From assembly GCF_023078275.1 (NCBI RefSeq), contig NC_062996.1:4650001-4714000 (forward strand): a stretch of DNA of 64,000 nucleotides, read 5' to 3'. This stretch comes from Leguminivora glycinivorella (lineage: Eukaryota > Arthropoda > Insecta > Lepidoptera > Tortricidae). A model generated the notes under the pieces. That model was not told the origin of the DNA, did not search any database, and saw only the letters and a list, made by a program, of their open reading frames with translations. The translations under genes and the position numbers were made by a program. Below, in pieces: positions 22,201-34,200 of this stretch (within the stretch, counting starts at the first letter, position 1; each line of letters begins with the position of its first letter).

Positions 22201-25200
22201 AACGTCTTGCTTTACTATAGCAGGAAACAGCTTTGAATCAGCTTTCAAATAAAATCACGGATAAGTAATATTAGTTCAGACAAAATTAAACGTGAAAAAA
22301 CATCCGGTCACACTCGATCGACTGACGTGAATTTTGTGAAAGCAAAGCGGTAACCAAAGACATATGTAACTCCGTATAGACGGATAAAGTTACGGTAGAG
22401 AAAAAGTTACGGTAGCCTAGATGGCGTTACACATTTGGGGAACGCTCGGCTAGATGGCGCTAATATTAATATTTGACATTTTAACACATAACAAGCTAAG
22501 GATATGGGCCAAATTGTCAAAACTGAAGTTCAAAAGTTTTAAGCTTGTGTCTCGACTGCACTGTGATTACACATTTTACTTTGACAGTAACTCTCTCTAT
22601 AATACTCGATCCTCTTTGGTAAAATTCAGAAGAATAGTTAGGTACGTGCCACGCGACTACACAGGCGGGCGCGTGGCGCCCTCAGCCACTTGTTACCTCG
22701 AGGCAACTGCTATTAGCTAATACTTAACGCGCAACCGCGAGCGAGTGACGTAGGCCTGATTACGTGATTACGCGCTACATCGGGCAGCCAATATTGGTCG
22801 CGCGCTAAATGATAAAACAACGGGACGTGTCGCAATTACAAATACTGCCTGCCAGGGCAATCATGGTCGCGCAATAAATGATAATCTCAGGCCGTCCTTT
22901 TCCCACCATTTGTAAGTGCGATAGGAACGCACCGATGCGATAAAAATCGAACTAGTACTAGTTTTAGTAGATGTGACTTACTCGACTGTGTGAAGGCCTC
23001 GGTCTACTAGTTCCAGAATATTCTCCCTGTGATGCGTCGTTTTCTTGTCTTTCCCTGTAACAAATATCAGCAATTGGTTCTTTTCCATGTATTGTACAAT
23101 GCCTGGGTCCTGGGTTCGAATCCCGGTAAGGATATTTATTTGTGTGATGAGCACAGATATTATTTGTGCCGTTTGTATATCCGAGGTCTTTATAGAGAGA
23201 GTACGTCGTAGACGTCGCATCGGACCGGTAGATGGCGCCATCGTTCGTTGTAAGTCGCTCCGGCGTCACACCGCCGCGATGTTGGTAGTCCCGTTTTTCC
23301 CCACCTGCAACACAAGGCTCCCCGCGCCCCGACCCGCCACCAGCCACCCTCATTGTTTCGTCGAACGCCGAAGTGACCGGTTGTCGCGTATTCCGTTCGA
23401 ACATTTTTACAGCATGGTGTCTCGAAATTAATCCTTTAGTTTCTATTTCCTTGTTATTTCTGGTCAAACCAGAGTTATTCGTGTTTTTATTTAAAAAAGT
23501 GGCTTATAACGTTTCGGAATTATTTTTCAATTTCATCCGTCAATTCTTTCTTCCCTTTTAATTTACGCTCGTTCGTCTTGAATAATGAGATATATTATGT
23601 GAGATCATTATTCGTCTTTCGAGGTTCTCACTATAGAAATGAACGAGCGGTGCTTTATGATTCTACCCACTTTTTTGTAAGAAAGTTCCATGCTGCAAAA
23701 ATCGTTACCGTTAATCAGTTTTCTTTTTAAACTATTCGCATTTCCGAGACTAAAGTAGGAAGTGTTATCCGCGTATTAAAAGTTTCGCGCTAGAATATAA
23801 GCGGTAACGTAGGTAAGTTGCTCCGCCGGGGACCACGTGCTCCGGGGACCGCGTGCTTCGCGACCGCGGGCTGCGGCGGCGGCGGCGGCGGAGGGCGCGG
23901 TGGAGGAATACCGCGCTCCAAGGAGGTTTGAATTTCTCCGACGAATGGGTGAGCAGATTCATATTATTTTAGAAAGAACATGTTCGGTTTCCGATTCGGT
24001 GCGGAGGCCCCAAGCCACGTGTCGGCGCCGAAACTTACTGTAGCGTTGCGATAGCGCCGCTGACCGCGGCAGTGTTGTCCGCCGCGTCGGCGCCGCCGAG
24101 GTTGCGTAGAAGTTGCCTCCTCGTTAACGATGGCCATCTCTGCGGTGCCGCCGAACAACGTTGTGGCCGCCGCATAGGCGCCGCGTGCGACGCTGTAAGT
24201 ATGTCTGCTGCTGCCCCGACGCGAGCGCCGTGCCGTTAGTGATCAGTCGTCAATACGCAGGCTACCAGCGCGGCCACCTTCTGCCCCCGCCACAACGCCG
24301 CGAGCCTGCTGAAGCTGTCCACCAATATCGCTGGCCGCCACGCTTATGCTGGCGCCTCGATGGTGATGCAGCGCGCTCATCTGCCGTGACAACGCCGCGA
24401 TCCTGCTGAAGCCGTCCACCAGTATCGCTGGCCGCCACGCTTATGCTGACGCCTCGATGGTGATGCAGAGCGTTCGTCTGCCGTGACAACGCCGCGATCC
24501 TGCTGAAGCTGTCCACCAGTATCGCTGGCCGCCACGCTTATGCTGACGCCTCGATGGTGATGCAGAGCGTTCGTCTGCCGTGACAACGCCGCGATCCTGC
24601 TGAAGCTGTCCACCAGTATCGCTGGCCGCCACGCTTATGCTGGCGCCTCGATGGTGATGCAGAGCGTTCGTCTGCCGTGACAACGCCGCGATCCTGCTGA
24701 AGCTGTCCACCAGTATCGCTGGCCGCCACGCTTATGCTGGCGCCTCGATGGTGATGCAGAGCGTGCGTCTGCCTTGACAACGTCGCGAGCCTGCTGAAGC
24801 TGTCCACCAATATCGCTGGCCGCCACGCTTATGCTGGCGCCTCGATGGTGATGCAGAGCGTTCGTCTGCCGTGACAACGCCGCGATCCTGCTGACTGTCC
24901 ACCTGCTGTAGCTGTCCACCAGTATCGCTGGCCGCCACGCTTATGCTGGCGCCTCGATGGTGATGCAGAGCGTTCGTCTGCCGTTACAACGCCGCGATCC
25001 TGCTGACTGTCCACCTGCTGTAGCTGTCCACCAGTATCGCTGGCCGCCACGCTTATGCTGGCGCCTCGATGGTGATGCAGAGCGTTCGTCTGCCGTGACA
25101 ACGCCGCGATCCTGCTGACTGTCCACCTGCTGTAGCTGTCCACCAGTATCGCTGGCCGCCACGCTTATGCTGGCGCCTCGATGGTGATGCAGCGAGCTCA

Positions 25201-28200
25201 TCTGCCATGACAACGCCGCGATCCTGCTGAAGCTGTCCACCAGTATTGCTGGGCGCCACGCTTATGCTGGCGCTTCAGTGGTGATGCGGAGCGTAATACT
25301 GTTAACCGCTGCACAGGCGTCGCAATCCTTCTGCTGCGTCTGCCGTGACAACGCCGCAAGCTACTTGAAGTTTTCCACCGGTGTCGACGGCCGACACGCT
25401 GATGCTGGCGCCTTGATGTCGCCTCGATCGCACGAGGTAAGATTGCAGACGCGGCGACCTTCATCGCGCCACCGAGCGCAATACTGCGGCTGCCGCGAAG
25501 GCGTCGCTAATTTTCCTGCCGCGTTTGCCGTGACGACGCCGCGAACTCTGTTGATGCTGTTCACCGATGTAGCTGACTGCCACGCTGGCGCCGGTGCCTC
25601 CCGCGCTGACGGCGGCGACCTCGAGAGGGCCACTGAGCACGATACTGCGTGACGCGACAGGGCATCGAGACGCCTTTCGAGCTGACGACGGCCGTCTCAA
25701 TCTCACCGCCGAACATAACAGCGTCTGCTGCAGTGACAAGCTGGTAAGATTGCTGATGTGGGCCCTTGGTGCTGCTAGCCGCCACGCTGATAACGCCCGT
25801 CGCGCCTAAGATGTCACGCTCACCGCGAACACTGTCTTCCCCTACAATGGTGCTACGACCACGACTATCCAGGCTCCGTCTGCTACGGTATCGCTGCTGA
25901 CCAGGCTGATACTACCCTCCAATGTGACGCCGGGCGCCGCTATCAGCTGACATCCCGTACACTATGGTATCCACTCTTCTCTTTCCAGTTCCCGTGAAGT
26001 ACGACAGTATTTACACTCTATTTTGACCAAGGACTCCTCCGTCGCCGAAGTGAGAACAGATAAATTCTAAAGATGCTACGTCCTAACGTGGTTTGGACAC
26101 CCATAGTGGAACGAGGTAAGACGTCAATAACCGGACGAGGAGCCGCACTGCTGCGAGGGTGTCCTGACGATGTTCGCGAGCTATCTAATCGGAGAAGCGC
26201 CTCGCGAGACGACCCTGTGATTCCTGTACATCGCTCATTGTGTAGGTCAAAGACATCGTAAAGGTTTGCGGAATTAAAAAAAAAAAATCTCTTTCAGAAT
26301 GTCCAGATCTGAATTCGAGCCAGCGTCCTGCATCCTGAGCGTGCGTCTGTTTACCGGGTGGACACCAAAACCGATCGGTAATCTGGCCGCGGGGGTTCCA
26401 AGTACACGACGATTTCCCGGAGGCTTGTGGCGCCCACTGTCCATTCGAGAGATTAACTTATTCGCCGAGCCTCTAATAAACAAATTGGGAAAAATAAACC
26501 CGCTTCGCCTTAGTGAACTTGAGATTCCAGCTCAAAGCGAAAGGGGCCAGGAACTCAGGAGGACTTCAGTAGTTATCATCTGGCTCGACTATACTGAATT
26601 AATATAGTGCTTGATTCGATCGTTGAACCTGATTTCATCAATTTCACAACTTTCGTAGTCTACAGAGAGAGAAGGTTGCACCGCTGCAGTTTCCAGCATT
26701 ACCTCGTACAGCTGCCGATAGCTGTAGGCCAATCGCCCCTGTTTTGCTTGCATCTGCAGCCCGATAAGACCTTCAATAATCGGAACATTGTACGAAGTAA
26801 AGCTCTTCCGATGGAAAATAATCTTCAACAGGCGGTGGCGCTAGCGACTGAAGTGACATGCAGCCGGATTAAGGTTCGCATAGCACTATATGCTATGCAC
26901 AGTTCGGTTGTATGTTATGTTATGCTGTACGATGGCAGGATTACATCTCTTCTGTTACGAGTAACTACGACAGTAACTGCTGACTCCAACAGACTGTCGT
27001 ACGAGGTCAGTATGCACCCCCTGGGAGCCAAGTAAGTGACCTTCGGTGACCTCGCCTTCTTCTGCTTCGCCCGTCATCGTACCTCTTCGTCTGCGAGAGC
27101 CCTGCATTACGTCGTACAACGGTACGTATTAAGCCTCCGCCACACATAGCGCTAACGCTACGCTATCAGCGCGCTGAATGCGCGTGCATTCCGCTCGCGT
27201 CCCGCGCGCGTTGCGCTCGCAATCAGCGCTCGTTAGTTCCCGCTAGCGCCCACTGGGCGCAACGCCAGCGTTTGTGCGGTGCACCGCCATTATTGCGCTC
27301 CGCCTACGCTCTTAAAGCGCGCATGTGTGGCGGTGTTTTAATTCACCCCTTGACCTGCTACCACGACGTGTTCAGCAACCACCAGCGATGCGACACGGAC
27401 GTCTCCACCTCTCAGTCTACTCTGTCGACCTTCATTGCACGAAGTAGAAATCCGTCGCATCGGGTTTGGATTAGGTAATGGATTACCCTAAGAGTCAATG
27501 ACTGACTTGAAGAAATCGACTGATACCTCCGTCCAGTGTAGTAGCAATCGACAGCGCTCGTACTTTTCATCTTCTAGGCTAGTTTTACCGAGCGATCGGT
27601 ATCCTCAAATGCCCTCACTAAAAAGAGTTCAGAGTTCAGGAGTCTCGCTTGCAACCGCGCTCGCTTGACGCGAAATAGTCTGATCGAAAATACCAGTATT
27701 GTAACAAATAGCCCTTGGGCGCGTGAGTGATGACCTTTTTCTGTGTTTGATATGGACGTAAGACGTTGGACTTTAAATAGTCATATCAAAGCTAATATTG
27801 ATTTAGATAATTTTTACGAAGGGTTGACAAAAGCAGTATCAATTACGTTACCCTGCTACAGTACAGATAGTTACACTACTTTTACAGTTAATTTCCACAC
27901 TCTGTGTCTGAAATTGGGTTTATAACCTGATAAAATAACGTGTCTGTTAATAATAATAGTGTATCTAAGGTTTTTGTATCTTGTTCAAGTCAGCCTCGCC
28001 TACATCTTTTTTTTTGGTTTTGATCTGCGATGTATAATAATGTCATTTCTCTAACTATTCGCTGACTAAAGCTAAACGTCATCACGAAAATCTCTTTAGG
28101 CGTTTCTGGCACCGAGATATTCGCGGATCGAAGGCTATTTCGACTGATACATCTGTCAAATCGGTTCAACAACTGATTCACTTATTCTTCTATGCTATGC

Positions 28201-31200
28201 CAATAGGGCTACCAAAGGCTTGCGCGCCAGCTGACTCGCCACCAGGAGATAATAAACAGGTCTCTATAAAGACCTCGGATATACAAACGGCACAAATAAT
28301 ATAATAATTTTACCTTCCAATAAAATTGTTATTATTTTGCCTGGTATATCCGAGGTCTGAGTGATGCCTTCCTGGTAGGCTTAATATACCGTCGGCACTT
28401 CTCCTCAACAATGAGGGTGGCTGGTGGCGGGTCGGGGCGCGGGGAGCCTTGTGTTGCAGGTGGGGAAAAACGGGACTACCAACATCGCGGCGGTGTGACG
28501 CCGGAGCGACTTACAACGAACGATGGCGCCATCTACCGGTCCGATGCGACGTCTACGACGTACTCTCTCTATAAAGACCTCGGATATACCAGGCAAAATA
28601 ATAACAATTTTATTGGAAGGTAAAATTATTATATTTGTTCCTGAGTCATGGATGTTTTCTATGTATATAAGTATGTATTTATCTATTTAAATATGTATAT
28701 CGTCGCTTAGCACCCATAGTACAAGCTATGCTTAGTTTGGGGCTAAGGTGATCTGTGTAAGATGTCCCCAAAACTTATTTATTTTTATTTATTTAATTTG
28801 CAGCTGAAGTTCTAATAAACACTCAATGAATGGATGGTGGATTTGTGGCGACAGGTGTATTAAATATATTGGTAATAAATAATGAATATTTGAACAATAA
28901 TTGTTTTAAAATGCTGTTACGCTTCGCGCGACGCAAGCGCGGCGTTGAGGTACTGCCTTATCGCTCGGGCCGCTCCGCCGCAGATCGGCGGGCGAGCGCG
29001 CTTTCGTGTGCGCTCGGAAATCCCAGCCAGTCGGCAATTTATCACTCTCGAGGCTGGACGCATGCGCTCGCGCCGCCCGAGCTAACGGTTGATGCTTACG
29101 CGCCGACTCGCTTGCATTATAATATTCGGTTTGCTTGTGCGCCGCTTAATGCTTTAAGCTTACGCTTTTAATATGTACTTTTCCTATCTTCTGTGCTATT
29201 TCTGACTTCCTCTTTTTCTATGCTATGCTGTGCTTTGTACTCTTACTTTCTCTACTTGTGCTTGTGACTCTTGTGTGCCGTTATTTGACAATACAACTTA
29301 TTAATGTGGAAACTAGCTTGTTTTACTTATCTCGCTAGGCTAGTTCACCACAGATTCATCTGCATGTTATTCTATGCTCGGTTACCTGTATCTCTGTAGA
29401 GGTTCATCATCGCTAGAGCATCTCGGGTGGTACGAGTGGTCAGACTCGTAGCGACGCTGGCCGTCTCTTTCTATACGTGAGTATGTATGCATGTATGATT
29501 ACCTGTATCTCTGTAGAGGTTCATCATCGCTAGAGCATCTCGGGTGGTACGAGTGGTCAGACTCGTAGCGACGCTGGCCGTCTCTTTCTATACGTGAGTA
29601 TGTATGTATGTATGATTACCTGTATCTCTGTAGAGGTTCATCATCGCTAGAGCATCTCGGGTGGTACGAGTGGTCAGACTCGTAGCGACGCTGGCCGTCT
29701 CTTTCTATACGTGAGTATGTATGTATGTATGATTACCTGTATCTCTGTAGAGGTTCATCATCGCTAGAGCATCTCGGGTGGTACGAGTGGTCAGACTCGT
29801 AGCGACGTTGTCCGTCTCTTTCTGGCGAGTGTTCTGAATTTGATGAGCTGGATTGCGAAGATCCGTCTGTGAACCTCTCTCGTGTTCTGTAAGAGAAAGT
29901 TATGTTTTGTTTTTATGTGTAATGTTTTATTTTAAAATTGAACATGAGTGAAATGAAATGAAATATTTTTTATTTTACTTGAAGTATGGTACAAAAGTTG
30001 TTCAGACAATATTATAAATAGGTAACACAGTATATTTCACCATCATCGGGCATGCAAAAATATCTTAACCTACAAATTAAAACAGTAAAAAAGTGAGTGG
30101 GAGTTGTGTGAAAGCAGTAGGTATTTAATATTAAACTAAAGGCCAGTTGCATCAACCACATTTGACATTCGCCCATGTACTAATCTGCTGTGTGTGTTTG
30201 TTTGTCTGGCCTTCACGGCAAAACAGAGCAACGAATTGTCGTGATTTTTTAAGTGGAGATAGTTGAAGGGATGGAGAGTGACATAGGCTACTTTTTGTCT
30301 CTTTCTAACGCGAGCGAAGCCGCGGGCAAAAGCTAGTATTATATATGTGTAAGAAGTTATTTAAAAAATGGTAGGTTGACGGTATCAAAGTCATTGTCGC
30401 CGACAGACAGTCCGTATACTTAGTCAGTTCTAAAGTTCTGTCACAAAGGTTTTAAGTGATAAAAACTTTATTGACAGATATTTCTTACTATGCATATGCA
30501 TGGTTTGAAAGCTCGTTTCATACTGAATAAATTGCAATATTACTTAAAGTACTTTGCTGTCGCAGTTTCGCGTGGTTCCTTGTAACATCTGAAAATTTGG
30601 TAAAAAAAACAAGTCAAGAAACACGCGACCTCTTCCGGACGTTTTTATTTTTTATTTATTTTTGGTTGGCTTAATATGCTTTAATGATACTTATTATAAA
30701 CGCTGGGTCTTTTATCTTTAAGTTTGTATATGATTTTTGTGAATTAAATGGACAATATTGCTACTGTACAACGTTTTGTTGCACATTCCCGTTGATGATT
30801 GTGAAATCTAAGCGTTTTACTGAAAAGTACCCAAGTTCTAAAGGTTACTAGCAGACTTAAAGATTTCTAGGAAAATGAAATACCAGTAATTCAATATGCC
30901 CAAATTCAGAGAACTCATACTAAAAAAATAATTATTTTATTTGGCTAATGTAACAATGTTTTTTTCTTCCTTTTGCGAAGTCTATTTTTCCGCGTGCTGA
31001 CGTCTATCGACAAACTCAAAGTAACCAAGGATTCTTAAAAATCACGATCTACATTTTCGATCGTTTATATCACATTTTAATAAGTATAAAACAGGTTTTG
31101 ATATCATGTATTTTTTATTGAATATACAATTACCTTTATATACAATTTTATCAGTTAAAGCATTTGTGACAGAACTTTAGGACCGACTAAGTAGAATAGG

Positions 31201-34200
31201 CTACTTGACCCTTTTTTAGGGTTCCGTAGCCAAAATGGCAAAAACGGAACCCTTATAGTTTCGTCATGTCCGTCTGTCCGTCTGTCCGTCTGTCCGTCTG
31301 TCCGTCTGTCACAGCCGATTTACTCGGAAACTATAAGTACTACAGTGATGAAATTTGATGGGAATATGTGTTGTATGAACCGCTACAAAATTATGACACT
31401 AAATAGTAAAAAAAAGAATTGGGGGTGGGGCCCCCCATACATGTAACTGAGGGATGAAAATTTTTTTTCGATGTACATACCCGTGTGGGGTATCAATGGA
31501 AAGGTCTTTTAAAATGATATAAAGTTTTCTAAAAAACATTTTTCTTAAAGTGAACGGTTTTTGAGATATCAGCTCTCAAAGTCGTAAAAAGTATGTCCCC
31601 CCCCCTCTATTTTTATAACTACGGGGTATAAAATTCTAAAAAAAATAGAGGTGATGCATGCTAATTAACTCTTTCAACGATTTTTGGTTTGATCAAAGTA
31701 TCTCTTATAGTTTTTGAGATAATTGACATAATAAGTTTATTATATTTGCTGCTACGGAACCCTTTGTGCGCGAGCCCGACTCGCACTTGGCCGGTTTTTT
31801 TTTAAAGTTTGTCTTGTTAACTCACTGTCTAATTAACCGAAAAAAAAATATCACTATATTTTATTACGATTTATAAACCGCATAAAATATTCTTTTACGT
31901 AATCAGGCAAAAACAACATTAGCCATGTCATCTATAGATTTTTTGTAAATGAAGTCATTCAGTGCGAAAACAACACTTTCTGACACTTTCAGTACGAGGC
32001 ATAAAGGTCATGTCAGTGATTGCTTTGACATGAATTCTATGACGTCACTACACGGCCGACAGCGTTTTCGGTGACCAAAATTAAAAAAAAAATTACTCAC
32101 ATTTTTGAATTAAAAATACGAAGTCATCGTACCCGTTGAATACCCAAAACCATTAAATATTGGTTTCTTATGATATTACAGAAGACAATCATTTATTGTG
32201 CCAAATTAGATATGAGTCTAGTAGCCTATTATAAGAACGATTTATTCGTAAGCATACAGACGATAACCAATTTTTAGACAAAGTTAAAATAATGTCATGT
32301 TGCCTGTGTGGTGACGGGTTAAGAATTTCACCACCCCCTTTCTTCCCGTGGGTGTCGTAGAAGGCAACTATGGGATATGGGTTAAATTGTGGCGTAGGCG
32401 AGAGGCTGGCAACCTGTCACTGCAATGTCACAGTTTTCGTTTTCTTTCAACCCCTTATTTGCCAAGAGTGGCACTGAAGCTGTAGTAGTTTCATGTGTTC
32501 TGCCTACCCCTTTATGGGATACAGGCGTGATTGTATGTATGTATGTATGTATGTTAAAATAATGTAGTGTCACGAAATACGTACCGTTTGGGGAGCTTCT
32601 GCCGATGCCTGTGGCGGTGGCGGTCCCTGTGACGCCGCCGCGGCGGGGACGGCGCGCTGTCCGAGTCTCGAGCTCGCTTTCTACGTGCGCGCGGCTGGAA
32701 CTGTGAACGTCATTCAAATCTGTACTCGATATCAATACTCAATATATTCTTTTCATCACATTTGCTGTTTAAAGGTCTCATTGCATTTACGTGTACTGAA
32801 TAATAATGTACTATTTTATCTTATACTATTAAACGAGCAATTCTTGTATATTTATTTATTTATTTATTTATATATACCGACGATCTCGGAAACCGCTCTA
32901 ACGATTTCGCTGAAATTTGTTATGTGGGGGTTTTCGGGGGTGAAAAATCGATCTAGCGTAGCCTTAGATCCCGGAAAACGCGAATTATCGAGTTTTCATG
33001 AGTTTTTCTTTCGCGTTTGTAAACGTAAAATATGGTCCTTAATTTCGCCGCGCGCGCATCGATTCCGCTTAGCTCAGTCGTACGAGGTCGGTCTAATGTA
33101 CGCAGATAGATCGTAGGTGTCAGGGTTTCGAATCCCGGCCAGAAATTAAGTTTTTGTTTTTTGGCTTTTTTTTTTTGTTTTTGTATTTATAAGAGTTTTT
33201 TTTAATCTAAAGACGTGATATATTAAAATAGAACCGAGCGAAGCTCGGTCGCCCAGATATTTATTCCCAAAGAGAGTTATGGATTTAGTTTTAAAAATTA
33301 ATACTATCCGTACACTATTTCAGGCAAAGGAAGTTTCAGTCAGCCAAGGATTTTTGTTGCACTACCAGAGTCGAATTAATTTAAAAATTGCGTTTTATTT
33401 GGTTTTATTTATGTTTCACAATTATTTCAATGTAATATAACACTTTAAGTTCTCGCGCTTTGTACACATATTTAAAGTCACACACAGGTCGAACGCGATT
33501 AATTAACATTATTTTTACCTTTTTTCCCAACGTTTCGGCCAGGTTGCACTGGCCGTGGTCGCGGAAGACTGACGTCCCAGCAAAGTGTCACCGGAGATGT
33601 AAACAACACAAAACTACCCGATATTAATTTATATAAATGTTCGGGGTAGACAAATAAATATAATCTACCCGCTTTTAGTTATTGTTTATTTCCCACCGCA
33701 CGACACACAGCACTCACAACATCCGCGCACTGGTCCGAAGATAGATCTTTTGGTTTGAACATTTGAATCACTGGTCCCCATGTTGGCGATAATCTATACC
33801 CATCTTCCCTGTTAAAGTTTTTAGGATATTTTTTAATTTCGATCGCCTCCCTCACAATCCGGGGATAATAGTGTCGCTCGGTGGAAAGAACTTTGGGTTT
33901 GTGTAGCTGCGGAAACGAATCACTGAAATGTTCAAACCAAAAGATCTATCTTCGGACCAGTGCGCGGATGTTGTGAGTGCTGTGTGTCGTGCGGTGGGAA
34001 ATAAACAATAACTAAAAGCGGGTAGATTATATTTATTTGTCTACCCCGAACATTTATATAAATTAATATCGGGTAGTTTTGTGTTGTTTACATCTCCGGT
34101 GACACTTTGCTGGGACGTCAGTCCTCCGCGACCACGGCCACTGCAACCTGGCCGAAACGTAGGGAAAAAAGGTAAAAATAATGTTAATTAATCGCGTTCG

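Larger units (their letters stand above)
23162..28631 (+). mobile_element. Composite non-autonomous DNA element, copy 2 (~5.5 kb)
   Basis: Same structure and ends as copy 1 (ATTTGTGCCG.. to ..GTAAAATTATTA), with TATT at 23158-23161 and 28632-28635. It lies in the BRWD3 w18-w17 intron. It differs from copy 1 by scattered substitutions, small indels and a longer 97-bp array. Since the flanks of the two copies are unrelated, this is transposition of the whole composite and not a segmental duplication. Confidence 0.9.
23100..28796 (+). mobile_element. tRNA-derived SINE, split by composite element copy 2
   Basis: 23100-23161 is the B-box end of the head and 28632-28796 the rest of the body. The intact family reads CACAGATATTTGTTCC at the split point; here CACAGATATT and TATTTGTTCC lie on either side of the element. 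Confidence 0.9.

Noticed and set aside
23060..23140. Possible tRNA gene (GGGTTCGAATCCC)
   Set aside because: It belongs to the tRNA-derived SINE family; heads lack a pairing acceptor stem and occur many times with SINE bodies. The same holds for 10630, 33070, 53950, 54720 and 62930.
28830..29171. 113-codon plus-strand frame in a GC-rich patch
   Set aside because: Arg/Ala-rich, no domain, no splice or promoter context; composition alone explains it.
29384..29886. CRISPR-like array of direct repeats
   Set aside because: Eukaryotic DNA; the repeated part is exon sequence and the spacers are identical, not unique.
32382..32735. Alternative reading of exon w16 (HVESELETRTARRPRR)
   Set aside because: It needs an acceptor at 32719 and an incoming phase of 1, but w15 ends in phase 0; using it directly gives an immediate stop.
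32685..33116. 143-codon plus-strand frame overlapping exon w16
   Set aside because: It crosses the antisense of a real exon and a tRNA-like repeat; low-complexity Leu/Tyr stretch from TTTATTTA repeats.
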